Assembly: GCA_002431305.1 (NCBI GenBank)
Contig: DJEG01000077.1
Location: forward strand, 549 to 12,281
Source: Ruminococcaceae bacterium UBA5904
GTDB lineage: Bacteria; Bacillota; Clostridia; Oscillospirales; Acutalibacteraceae
DNA: 11,733 nucleotides
Direction: 5' to 3'
The notes under the pieces: generated by a model
The model's database searches: none
What the model saw: the letters and a program-made list of their open reading frames with translations, nothing else
What the model was told of the DNA's origin: nothing
Translations under genes and position numbers: made by a program
Shown here: piece after piece, positions 1 to 7,008 of the stretch
How positions within the stretch are numbered: position 1 is the first letter of the stretch
Layout: every line of letters begins with the position of its first letter

Positions 1-86
1 CCCGCCGTTCTGTCTTCTTCGACAGCAAGAAGCTCAGCACTCAATTTCTGCATTTTCTTATGACGAGTGTAAGTTCCGATATTCAT
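1..86 (-). CDS. N-terminus of small unidentified protein (cut by window edge)
   Basis: An open frame runs from an ATG at 84-86 off the left edge of the window, giving 28 codons. The ATG is preceded by AAGGA six bases upstream, a good ribosome binding site. The peptide begins MNIGTYTRHKKMQ and continues LSAELLAVEEDRTAG, which looks like a charged, helical start. The tail resembles the first helix of some small type II antitoxins (RelB/Phd-like), but that is only an impression and I do not name a family. It lies 59 bases downstream of rlmD in the same direction, so it may be the last gene of that operon or be driven separately; no clear hairpin separates them. The real length is unknown. Confidence 0.45.
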   Translation of the reverse strand, partial: MNIGTYTRHKKMQKLSAELLAVEEDRTA

Positions 87-145
87 AGCGTCCTTGCCTT
101 TTTTATAATCAAATCATTATAAAATCAAAATTATCAGTGTGTTCC

Positions 146-1510
146 TTATTTTTTCTTATTGATTGATTCCAGAAGACACACCGTCTCGACGTGAGAAGTT
201 CTCGGGAAGAGGTCTACCGGGGTTGCTTCGGTCGTCTTATATCCGAGCGAATCGAACACGGCGCAGTCCCTTGCGAGTGTTGCGTGGTCGCACGAAACAT
301 ACACGACTCTGTCCGGGTTCATTTTTACAACAGTTTCGATAAGCTCCTTCGAGCACCCTTTTCTCGGCGGGTCGAGGATCACGACATCGGGTTTCAGATT
401 TTCCTTTTCGAGAGTTTCGGCGGCTGCCGCCGCGTCGGCGCATATAAAACGCGCGTTTTTTATGCCGTTTATTTCGGCGTTCGTCTTCGCGTTTTCGACA
501 GCCTCGGGGATAATCTCCGCGCCTATCACTTCTTTAACTTTGTCCGCCATTGACAGTCCTATCGTTCCCGCCCCGCAGTATAAATCGAGCAGAACCGTGT
601 CGGGCGTAAGGTATGCGTATTCGGCGGCTTTTTTATATAAAATTTCCGCCATCGTTCGGTTGACCTGATAAAATGCGAGCGGTGAAATTCTGATTTTAAC
701 GGAACACAGAATATCCTCGATATATTCGCGTCCCCAGATGCATTCGCATTTGTCGGACATAATAACGTTCGTCTTATCCGTGTTGTAATCGGCGCAGATT
801 CCGACGATATTTTTATTCGACTTTAATATTTCTGTTATCAATTCGTCCTTTTTCGGGACTTTTTTTGCGTTTGCTATGACCGTTACGACAATCTCACCGG
901 TCTCGAACGCTTTTCTTATATAAATATGACGTATAACCCCGCGGTGCGTGTTCTCATCGTAGACGGGAATCGAGTATTTCGTTATCCACGTTCTGAACGC
1001 GGAAATAATATCCGAAAATTCCTCGGGCTGCAGCCGGCAGTCGGCGCAGTCTATGACCCTGTGCGAAAACGGCGCGAAAAATCCGATTTCCAATCTGCCG
1101 TTGTTCATTCTGACGGGGTACTGCGCTTTGTTTCTGTATCTTGAACACGAAACTGCCGGAATTATCGGTTTTACCGTAACGTCAAGACTGCCGATTCTTT
1201 TAAAAGAATCGGCTATGTTCTGTTCTTTGACTCTGCACTCGGCTTCATACGAAATGTGTCTGTATGAACAGCCCCCGCACTGCGAATAAACAGCGCAGTC
1301 CGGCTCTGTTCTGTCGGGGGAGGGGGTTATAATTTTCGTAAGCTTGCCGACGGCATAGTTTTTTTTCGCTTTAATAATATGACATTCAATCTCGTCGCCG
1401 ACCGCTGTCGAGGCAACAAAAACAGCCTGTCCGCCGTACCGTCCGACTCCGTTTCCCTCGTTCGTCAGAGACGTTATCGTAAGACGTATATCCTGATTTT
1501 TAGTGAGCAT
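146..1510 (-). CDS. rlmD: 23S rRNA (uracil-C5)-methyltransferase, RlmD/RlmCD (RumA) family
   Basis: S-adenosylmethionine-dependent enzyme that methylates C5 of uracil in 23S rRNA (U1939, and in some Firmicutes also U747, when it is called RlmCD). Length is 454 residues, normal for the family. Residues about 5-60 form the TRAM RNA-binding domain. A [4Fe-4S] cluster site is visible as C72, C78 and C81 with C158 (C155 adjacent). The C-terminal Rossmann methyltransferase carries LLDLYCGAGTIG (about 307-318), the ILDPPRKGC motif (about 378-386), and the nucleophile in YVSCDHATLARD, C407. E442 in SHVETV fits the conserved general base. The start overlaps no better candidate: the TRAM fold begins right after it. 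It lies two bases after the galU stop with only a weak ribosome binding site, so translation is probably coupled to galU. Family certain; exact target uracil(s) not decidable from sequence. Confidence 0.95.
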   Translation of the reverse strand: MLTKNQDIRLTITSLTNEGNGVGRYGGQAVFVASTAVGDEIECHIIKAKKNYAVGKLTKIITPSPDRTEPDCAVYSQCGGCSYRHISYEAECRVKEQNIADSFKRIGSLDVTVKPIIPAVSCSRYRNKAQYPVRMNNGRLEIGFFAPFSHRVIDCADCRLQPEEFSDIISAFRTWITKYSIPVYDENTHRGVIRHIYIRKAFETGEIVVTVIANAKKVPKKDELITEILKSNKNIVGICADYNTDKTNVIMSDKCECIWGREYIEDILCSVKIRISPLAFYQVNRTMAEILYKKAAEYAYLTPDTVLLDLYCGAGTIGLSMADKVKEVIGAEIIPEAVENAKTNAEINGIKNARFICADAAAAAETLEKENLKPDVVILDPPRKGCSKELIETVVKMNPDRVVYVSCDHATLARDCAVFDSLGYKTTEATPVDLFPRTSHVETVCLLESINKKK

Positions 1511-1512
1511 AA

Positions 1513-2391
1513 TTAAAATGTTTTAACAAGTTCTTTAAGATAATTCTTGAATTTTTCTCCGATTTCGGGGTGGGCGAGCGCGACCTCGCAGTTTGCCTGC
1601 ATGATTCCGAGCTTGTCGCCCATGTCGTACCGTTTTCCTATAAAATCGACTGCGGTAAGTCCCTTTTCGCGCGCCATCATCGTCATCGAATCGGTGTAAA
1701 GCACCTCGCCGAGAATCGGGCTGACGGGCGTTTTCTCTATGTATTCGAATATTTCGGGCGTGAGCAGATTTCTGCCGAGAATCGAATAGTACGACAGAAT
1801 TTCGTTCTCTTTAGGCTTCTCGACAATATTCGATACGTTCATAACGTTGTTTTCAAGGGGAGTTACGTCGAGCGTGCAGTACTTCATGACCTGCTCCTTC
1901 GGACATTTGTGAACGCCGACTGTACATTTGCCGTACTTATTAAACGCGTCGATAAGCTGTTTCGTGACGGGGTACTCATTATTTATAATGATATCGTCTC
2001 CGTACAGCACGGCGAACGGGTCGGAGCCGACGAACGATTTTGCCGTATGAATGGCGTGAGCGAGTCCGCGTGTTTCCTTTTGACGGATATAATAAATATT
2101 CGCAAGGCTCGCGGGCTTTAATATAGACTCGTAAAGCTCTTCCTTGCCTTTTTTGCCTCTGAGATTCGCTTCAAGCTCAAACGAGTGGTCGAAATGATCC
2201 TCGATAACCTCTTTGCCGCGGTTTGTAATGATAAGAATATCGGTGATTCCCGATGCCGCCGCCTCCTCGACAAGGTACTGAATCGCGGGCTTGTCGACGA
2301 TGTTAAGCATTTCTTTGGGAATTGATTTTGAAGCGGGGAGAACGCGGGTCCCGAGCCCCGCGGCGGGGATAACTGCTTTTGTGACTTTCAT
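1513..2391 (-). CDS. galU: UTP-glucose-1-phosphate uridylyltransferase GalU
   Basis: Makes UDP-glucose from UTP and glucose-1-phosphate in the cytoplasm, supplying sugar for teichoic acids, glycolipids or capsule and for galactose metabolism. The 292-residue length matches bacterial GalU. The nucleotidyltransferase signature AAGLGTRVLPASKSIPKEM spans residues about 10-28. Others are DKPAIQYLVEEA (33-44), GLAHAI (109-114), the metal-binding YGDDI (130-134), VEKP (190-193) and GKRYDMGDK (252-260). It is the middle gene of the minus-strand operon, starting 18 bases after the RING/DUF2628 gene; the upstream site AGACAGGG is a modest Shine-Dalgarno. The neighbour rlmD follows after two bases. Linking galU with an rRNA methylase and a zinc-finger membrane protein does not suggest one pathway; co-transcription is inferred from spacing. 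Confidence in the enzyme family is very high. Confidence 0.95.
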   Translation of the reverse strand: MKVTKAVIPAAGLGTRVLPASKSIPKEMLNIVDKPAIQYLVEEAAASGITDILIITNRGKEVIEDHFDHSFELEANLRGKKGKEELYESILKPASLANIYYIRQKETRGLAHAIHTAKSFVGSDPFAVLYGDDIIINNEYPVTKQLIDAFNKYGKCTVGVHKCPKEQVMKYCTLDVTPLENNVMNVSNIVEKPKENEILSYYSILGRNLLTPEIFEYIEKTPVSPILGEVLYTDSMTMMAREKGLTAVDFIGKRYDMGDKLGIMQANCEVALAHPEIGEKFKNYLKELVKTF

Positions 2392-2409
2392 TTTAATACC
2401 CTGTCTTTC

Positions 2410-3501
2410 TTAAAATCTCAAAAATACCGAAATAAACGATTCTATTATGAACGGGAAAAGAATATTCAGCGCGCTTGTACCGCCGTTGTGTCTCAGAACA
2501 AAATGATACGTGTTATCGTCGACGGCGACGGTTCTCAGATTCTTAATATCCCTGAGCGCTTTCTGCTTGTAAAAGTCGTTGCCTTTTATACCCATTACGA
2601 TTCCGAATGCGATATACAGCAGAATGCTCGAGCCTACCGAGGCGAGAAATACGTTCGAGGTTGTGACTGCCAGTCCCTTCTGCCGGACATCGGCGTCCGA
2701 GATATTGTCCGTATCGCCCTGCTGGATTTTTGTGTAAATGTCGGCAAATTCGTACGCCGCCTGTTCATACGCCTGCCACTGTTCGGGGGCAAACTTCTGA
2801 AACGCGAGGTCTACGCCCTGGGAGAATATAAACTGAAGGGCGATTAAAAGCACGGTTGCGACGCATCCGATTTTAACCATTTTTCTGTAAAAGAGCCAGT
2901 AGATTGAAAAAATCGCCGAGCTCCAGTTCCATTTGTGCTTCTTGCCGCCGTTCTGAATTTCGAGGAACGAGGCGATATACTTGTCGGAATTTGTCTGAAT
3001 GTATTCACCGAGTTCGGAAACCGGAACGTCCTCAACCTTAGCGTCGCCGAAAAGAGCTTTCGCCGAGTCGGCGTAAGGATTGTTATATGAATACGTGTTC
3101 TGTCCGCCCGTGCCGAACGGGGGGTATCCGTTTTGATTAAAACGCGGGTCGTTTTGATTATACCGTCCGCCGTACGGATTGTTCTTCTGAGCGCCGGGGT
3201 TCGCATTTTGGTTTACAAGAGGCATTTTGCATCTTGCGCAGTTCGTCTCTCCGACGGGGTTGGGCAGTCCGCACCTCGGACAGATAAGTACCTCCGCTTT
3301 TCTCTCGTTCCTGTTTTCGTTATCGAGTTCGGGAGCCTGCCAGACGAAACCGTCCGCATGCTTATCCTCGTTTGCGCAGTGACCGAGCGAATTATAGCAC
3401 TCGCGGTGGTGGGGCGTTCCGCATATCGGGCAGACGACGACATCGTCTGACTCTTTAAATTTATTGTGACAGACAGGACACTCATATCCCGTATAGAACA
3501 T
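2410..3501 (-). CDS. Prokaryotic RING-finger plus zinc-ribbon membrane protein with DUF2628-like C-terminus
   Basis: A 363-residue protein of unknown function. The N-terminus has a RING/treble-clef pattern: C8-x2-C11, C24-x2-C27, H31/H32 with C35, C42 and H48, in the context CPICGTPHHREC. This matches the family known as prokaryotic RING finger family 1. A second, four-cysteine zinc ribbon follows (C74, C77, C88, C91, around CPRCGLPNP). Residues about 97-145 are a flexible Asn/Gly/Pro/Tyr-rich linker. The C-terminal part resembles DUF2628: KWNWSSAIFSIYWLFYRK (about 190-207) leads into a membrane helix (about 209-228), then helices at about 284-305 and 343-362. The zinc modules probably sit in the cytoplasm, attached to the membrane by the C-terminus. 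The start is firm: GGAGG lies nine bases before the ATG. It is the first gene of the operon with galU and rlmD. A role in protein-protein contacts at the membrane is inference; ubiquitin-ligase activity is not implied. Confidence 0.85.
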   Translation of the reverse strand: MFYTGYECPVCHNKFKESDDVVVCPICGTPHHRECYNSLGHCANEDKHADGFVWQAPELDNENRNERKAEVLICPRCGLPNPVGETNCARCKMPLVNQNANPGAQKNNPYGGRYNQNDPRFNQNGYPPFGTGGQNTYSYNNPYADSAKALFGDAKVEDVPVSELGEYIQTNSDKYIASFLEIQNGGKKHKWNWSSAIFSIYWLFYRKMVKIGCVATVLLIALQFIFSQGVDLAFQKFAPEQWQAYEQAAYEFADIYTKIQQGDTDNISDADVRQKGLAVTTSNVFLASVGSSILLYIAFGIVMGIKGNDFYKQKALRDIKNLRTVAVDDNTYHFVLRHNGGTSALNILFPFIIESFISVFLRF

Positions 3502-3515
3502 TTTATTTTCCTCCG

Positions 3516-3812
3516 TTAATATAGCAAAAGAGAGTCGAACCTCATAAGCCCAAAACGCACCGTCTCACGTCTCTGAGAACGGTTTTTTCCTTGAAATACG
3601 CCAGTATTCCTGCGGAAAAGAATCGTCCCCATAGACGCAATCCGCTGTATTTTGGGTGCGGAGCAGTTCATATCAATCATATTTTCGTTTCGGCAAGGCA
3701 AAGGAAAGCAGAAATCTTAACGGCTTTCAAGTTTCTTTAACGCAGGCGAAGCAGAAAGAGGGTGGATATAAACCTTATGGGGTCGACTCCCTTTTGCTAT
3801 TATACAATTAAT
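3516..3812. repeat. ~290-base element with inverted terminal repeats in the operon leader (MITE-like)
   Basis: The left end (from 3521, reading atagcaaaagagagtcga and on to cataag at about 3548) is matched by the reverse complement of the right end (about 3774-3800, reading atagcaaaagggagtcga). Together this gives a 27-28-base arm with two or three mismatches and one indel. About 225 bases lie between the arms with no convincing gene; a 61-codon frame on the minus strand lacks a ribosome binding site and resembles no family I know. The element fills almost the whole untranslated leader between the minus-strand promoter (3820-3848) and the RING gene start. In RNA the arms could pair, closing about ten bases before the GGAGG of the RING gene. 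It may be a non-autonomous transposable repeat, or a structured regulatory leader. A target-site duplication is not clear. Confidence 0.6.
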
Positions 3813-3819
3813 CTATTTT

Positions 3820-3848
3820 ATTATATACCGATATTATCCCGAATTCAA
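3820..3848 (-). promoter_or_regulatory. Sigma-A promoter of the RING-galU-rlmD operon
   Basis: On the minus strand the -35 box TTGAAT (3848-3843) is followed by a 17-base spacer and a perfect -10 box TATAAT (3825-3820). Transcription would start near 3813, leaving a leader of about 310 bases that contains the inverted-repeat element. A second TATAAT at 3804-3799 lacks a matching -35 box. Confidence 0.7.
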
Positions 3849-3864
3849 GTACGGATATTTTTAT

Positions 3865-3893
3865 TTGACAATATGATATGATTTTATTATAAT
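3865..3893 (+). promoter_or_regulatory. Perfect consensus sigma-A promoter of prfB
   Basis: TTGACA (3865-3870), a 17-base spacer and TATAAT (3888-3893) match the vegetative consensus at all twelve positions. Transcription should begin near 3900, giving a short leader of about 35 bases. The -35 box lies only 16 bases from the -35 box of the divergent operon promoter, so the two polymerases could compete. Confidence 0.8.
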
Positions 3894-3935
3894 ATAAAAT
3901 GATTGATTATGATTTAAAATAAGAGAGGAATATTT

Positions 3936-5066
3936 ATGCTGCAGTATGAAGAACTGAGATTAAGCCTGCTTAAATGCAAAGAGCCTATCGGCGAGCTTGC
4001 CGACGCGCTCGGTCTCGGTAAAATGAAAGAGGAAATTGCGGAGCTTGAGGAGAGAGCCGCTTCCGACGGATTCTGGAACGATCTCGAAAAATCACAGCAG
4101 ATAGTTCAGAGAACGAGCATGCTTAAAAAGAAAGTTGAAGCGTACGAGGGACTTGTAAGCGATTACGAGGACACGCTCGCGCTTATAGAAATGGCTGACG
4201 AAGAGGGCGACGATTCCATGGTCGACGAGTGCGCCGAGAGCGTTCAGAAGGTTAAGGACGAGCTCGACAGACAAACTCTCGACACGCTCCTTATCGGCGA
4301 ATACGATTCAAAGAACGCGATTCTTACGTTCCACGCGGGCGAGGGCGGAACCGAGGCTCAGGACTGGGCGATGATGCTTTTCAGAATGTATCACCGCTGG
4401 GGCGAGCGCCACGGATTCAAAACGACGACTCTCGACTATCTCGAGGGCGACGAAGCAGGAATCAAGTCCGCGACGATTTTAATAGAGGGCGACAACGCTT
4501 ACGGATATTTAAAGAGTGAGATGGGCGTTCACCGTCTTGTCAGAATCTCGCCGTTTGACGCTTCGGGCAGGAGACATACGTCGTTCGCTTCGGTTGAGGT
4601 TATGCCCGAGATTGACGATACTATCGAGGTTGAGATTAAACCCGAGGACATCAAAATGGACGTTTACCGCGCGAGCGGTGCCGGCGGACAGAAGGTTAAC
4701 AAAACCTCGTCGGCGGTTCGTCTTACGCATATCCCGACGGGTATCGTAGTTTCGTGCCAGGTCGAGCGTTCGCAGTATCAGAACAAGGACGTCGCGATGA
4801 ACATGCTCAAATCAAAGCTCATTGAAATCAAGGAGCGCGAGCATCTTGACAAAATCGACGATATCAAGGGCGAGCAGAGAGAAATCGCATGGGGCAGTCA
4901 GATTCGTTCGTACGTTTTCATGCCCTACACGCTCGCAAAGGATACGAGAACGGGATATTCGAATTCTAATATCAACGCAGTTATGGACGGAGATATCGAC
5001 GGATTCATAAACGCGTATCTTAAAATGCAGTCGCAGGAGAAGTTGACTGCGGAAAATAATCAATAA
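3936..5066 (+). CDS. prfB: Peptide chain release factor 2 (RF2), single uninterrupted frame
   Basis: Class I release factor that reads UAA and UGA stops in the ribosomal A site and triggers release of the finished peptide. It is 376 residues, full length for RF2. Residues about 1-120 are the helical domain 1. The stop-codon reading motif SPF, which sets RF2 apart from RF1, is at 205-207. The peptidyl-transferase motif GGQ is at 250-252 within SGAGGQKVNKTSSAVR. Position 246 is alanine, the common form; E. coli K-12 has threonine there. The ATG at 3936 follows AGAGGA with a normal gap. The usual in-frame UGA near codon 25, which controls RF2 synthesis by +1 frameshifting in many bacteria, is absent: the frame is open from codon 1. 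Control must therefore be elsewhere or absent. Followed by a hairpin terminator. Confidence 0.95.
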   Translation: MLQYEELRLSLLKCKEPIGELADALGLGKMKEEIAELEERAASDGFWNDLEKSQQIVQRTSMLKKKVEAYEGLVSDYEDTLALIEMADEEGDDSMVDECAESVQKVKDELDRQTLDTLLIGEYDSKNAILTFHAGEGGTEAQDWAMMLFRMYHRWGERHGFKTTTLDYLEGDEAGIKSATILIEGDNAYGYLKSEMGVHRLVRISPFDASGRRHTSFASVEVMPEIDDTIEVEIKPEDIKMDVYRASGAGGQKVNKTSSAVRLTHIPTGIVVSCQVERSQYQNKDVAMNMLKSKLIEIKEREHLDKIDDIKGEQREIAWGSQIRSYVFMPYTLAKDTRTGYSNSNINAVMDGDIDGFINAYLKMQSQEKLTAENNQ

Positions 5067-5094
5067 CATCCCCTATAAAGATATTAATAAAATC

Positions 5095-5136
5095 AAGCCT
5101 CCGCTTAATACCGAAACGGAGGCTTAAATTATAATT
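5095..5136 (+). terminator. Hairpin terminator after prfB
   Basis: The arms aagcctccg (5095-5103) and cggaggctt (5117-5125) pair perfectly over nine bases around a 13-base loop. An AT-rich tail follows (aaattataattt), not a pure T run. It lies 29 bases past the prfB stop. Intrinsic terminator is the likely reading. Confidence 0.65.
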
Positions 5137-5175
5137 TAAAGTACGAGTTATTATTCTTATACATAATCAAATTAT

Positions 5176-5323
5176 GTAGGGGAAGACATTGTTTTCCCGC
5201 ATGAGACTTACGGTATTATGAATAATAACAATGCGTCAGCAATATGAAATCTGCGGGTTTCCGTCGGTAAATTCACAAGACAAATTTGTGCCTTTACCCC
5301 GGGAAGAAAATGTCTTCCCCTAC
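5176..5323. repeat. ~148-base inverted-repeat element, MITE-like
   Basis: The left end at 5176-5200 begins gtaggggaagacatt and the right end at 5299-5323 is its reverse complement at 22 of 25 positions. Each end is itself almost palindromic (gggaa...ttccc around an acattgt core). About 98 bases lie between, with no gene, including a small cacaa/ttgtg inverted repeat near 5274-5290. I recall similar gtagggg-ended palindromic repeats scattered between genes in gut Clostridia; membership in that group is an inference without a genome search. Confidence 0.6.
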
Positions 5324-5331
5324 GTCTCAAT

Positions 5332-5359
5332 TCGAATTTTTATAATATTTTTAATTCGA
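5332..5359 (-). terminator. Possible weak AT-rich hairpin after the PHP gene
   Basis: tcgaatt (5332-5338) and aattcga (5353-5359) are inverted repeats around a 14-base AT-rich centre. This sits about 50 bases past the end of the minus-strand PHP gene. The stem is short and weak, so a role as terminator is uncertain. Confidence 0.25.
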
Positions 5360-5406
5360 TTATCATCAAAATCCGAACAAAGGCATTTCTGATCACTGAC
5401 CGCTGA

Positions 5407-6870
5407 TTAAAACGGATTGAAAAATCTGTCGAATACGTTATATCCGAGCGCAACTTTCTTGAACAGCCAGATAACGGGATTGAATCTGAAGAAAATCCAG
5501 TCTACGACCGTTACGAGTTTTCTTAACTTTGTCGAAATGTCGTTTGTCTCGGGAACCTCTACGCTCTCGAACTCCTCGCCCTCAACATTGAGAACGAACG
5601 GCTGAGAGTAGCAGATTCCGTTTTCGCCCGTGATGTAAAATCTTACGTAGAGATAAGGATCGTCAAGAAGCTCTGCCGAATGAAGGTCAAGCGCTGCGGT
5701 GCCGTTTATTGCTTCCCTTAAAATAACGTTGCCGTCGGAAACGAACGTTATAGTGTCGCAGTTTACGCCCGATACGGTGATGGTGTCGTTATCCTGATCA
5801 ACCTCGACTCTCGTTACCATGGGAGTGTTGTTGAGCTTCCAAAGCTCCTCATCGTAAACCTTCTGCTCGTCGAATCCGGGCATTTCGGGCATACCGTTGA
5901 GCTCAACGCCGTTTGAAAAGTGCGAAACCGCGAAGCACGTGCCGTTTTCCATGGCGGTACGGAGCGCACCGGTCGTAAGCTCGGGAGCCATAACCATTGT
6001 GTATGCGTCGTTTATCGATCTTTCGTTATGAGAATCGGAAAAACTGAACGCCCAGGGCACTACGCCGTTGGGAATGGTTTTCTGAAGAATCTGGTCATAG
6101 AGAATTCTGTCGCAGCGGGTGTGCTCATCTATAGCGGAATTAATTCCCATGCCTACGCTTGAACCTGCATTGTCAATAAACAGACGGGCAAACTTTGTTG
6201 GGTAATAGTCGTCTATTTTCTGTCCTACATGTTTTTCGGTATCTCTTTTTATGTAAACGTATTCGCCGACGTGGGAAAGCATGGATATTCCCCCCGCCTT
6301 TTTTACGCCCGCTGAGGGTGTTTCGTAGTCGCCGAAAACGCCTGCGAGTCCCTGTCCGTAGTCACAGTAATAACCTGTAAGATGACAATCCGTTATGGGC
6401 GTTGCCATGTTAAGCTCAATACCCTGAGGAATATCGAGCATTCCGTTTTTATGCGTTCTCGTTGCGGAATCCGCGGTACCGGTAATGTACGATTGATACT
6501 CCTCATCGGACAGCGGAACGATTTCGGACATTTTTGTTCTTTCATACTTAATGAGACGGACGAGCGGAATAAGCTCGGGAGCTGTATCCCAGCCTTTGTT
6601 TATGGTGCCGTGATCTGTGATTGCGACCATATCATAGTCATAATCATAGTGAGCCTGTACGACTTCCTTTACTGTCATGTAGCCGTCGGACGCGGTCGTC
6701 TGACAGTGGGGCTGGAATTTATACGAACCCCATTCGTCCCAGTTGACCTCGGCGTATGGGTCTGTGATAATGTAATTCTTCTCGCCCATGCCGTCCTCGG
6801 CGGATACGCAGAAAACAAACGTCTGCGTAAGTATAAGAACGGTCAGAAGTACGGAAATAAATTTTTTCAT
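5407..6870 (-). CDS. Secreted PHP-domain phosphoesterase-like protein
   Basis: A 487-residue exported protein. Residues 1-24 are a signal peptide (MKK start, hydrophobic core, probable cut after VSA). A PHP metallo-phosphoesterase domain follows: QPHCQTTASDG (53-63), AITDHGT (84-89 region, with D86 and H87), GIELN (E152), CHLTGYY (H163), LSHVG (H200) and SDSH (D279, H281). These residues line the tri-metal site in the family. The first motif is usually HxH; here it is H55-x-Q57, so one metal ligand is replaced. Residues about 345-430 look like a beta-rich domain. The C-terminus (about 455-487) is rich in aromatic and hydrophobic residues (WIFFRFNPVIWLF) and may bind the membrane. The start is firm: AGGAGG lies eight bases before the ATG. 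It has its own promoter and an operator-like palindrome. The substrate is unknown; PHP relatives act on phosphate esters or nucleotides. Confidence 0.85.
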   Translation of the reverse strand: MKKFISVLLTVLILTQTFVFCVSAEDGMGEKNYIITDPYAEVNWDEWGSYKFQPHCQTTASDGYMTVKEVVQAHYDYDYDMVAITDHGTINKGWDTAPELIPLVRLIKYERTKMSEIVPLSDEEYQSYITGTADSATRTHKNGMLDIPQGIELNMATPITDCHLTGYYCDYGQGLAGVFGDYETPSAGVKKAGGISMLSHVGEYVYIKRDTEKHVGQKIDDYYPTKFARLFIDNAGSSVGMGINSAIDEHTRCDRILYDQILQKTIPNGVVPWAFSFSDSHNERSINDAYTMVMAPELTTGALRTAMENGTCFAVSHFSNGVELNGMPEMPGFDEQKVYDEELWKLNNTPMVTRVEVDQDNDTITVSGVNCDTITFVSDGNVILREAINGTAALDLHSAELLDDPYLYVRFYITGENGICYSQPFVLNVEGEEFESVEVPETNDISTKLRKLVTVVDWIFFRFNPVIWLFKKVALGYNVFDRFFNPF

Positions 6871-6898
6871 GCCGATATTCCTCCTGCAAAACAGTTAT

Positions 6899-6925
6899 GT
6901 GTATAATATTGTACATATTATACAC
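6899..6925. promoter_or_regulatory. 27-base palindrome over the PHP promoter, operator candidate
   Basis: The arms gtgtataatat (6899-6909) and atattatacac (6915-6925) are perfect inverted repeats of eleven bases around tgtac. The site covers the -10 box and part of the spacer of the PHP promoter, where a bound dimer would block polymerase. The gtgta...tacac edges recall operators of the GntR/YtrA type, but no regulator gene is in view. Confidence 0.6.
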
Positions 6926-6936
6926 CGAAATGTCAA
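6908..6936 (-). promoter_or_regulatory. Sigma-A promoter of the PHP gene
   Basis: On the minus strand TTGACA (6936-6931) is followed by a 17-base spacer and TACAAT (6913-6908). The leader is about 30 bases. The perfect palindrome at 6899-6925 overlaps the -10 box. Confidence 0.75.
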
Positions 6937-7008
6937 GTATTTTTGTTATAAAAATTAAAAAATGAAATACCAAATGGAATGCCAGCGGAATTATCATCGC
7001 AGCAATTG

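Noticed and set aside
1570..2121. 183-codon plus-strand frame within galU
   Set aside because: Antisense to galU, no ribosome binding site and no recognisable domain.
3516..3701. 61-codon minus-strand frame inside the inverted-repeat element
   Set aside because: The start is a TTG without a Shine-Dalgarno, the protein resembles no family, and its end runs into the terminal repeat. More likely a chance frame in a repeat.
3502..3812. Known riboswitch or T-box in the leader of the RING operon
   Set aside because: I looked for a T-box TGG motif, a SAM or other familiar conserved core and a terminator stem, and recognised none. The inverted repeats explain the structure better.
6719..6997. 92-codon minus-strand frame overlapping the PHP gene start
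   Set aside because: Runs through the PHP promoter and signal-peptide region in another frame; no ribosome binding site. The PHP start is well supported.
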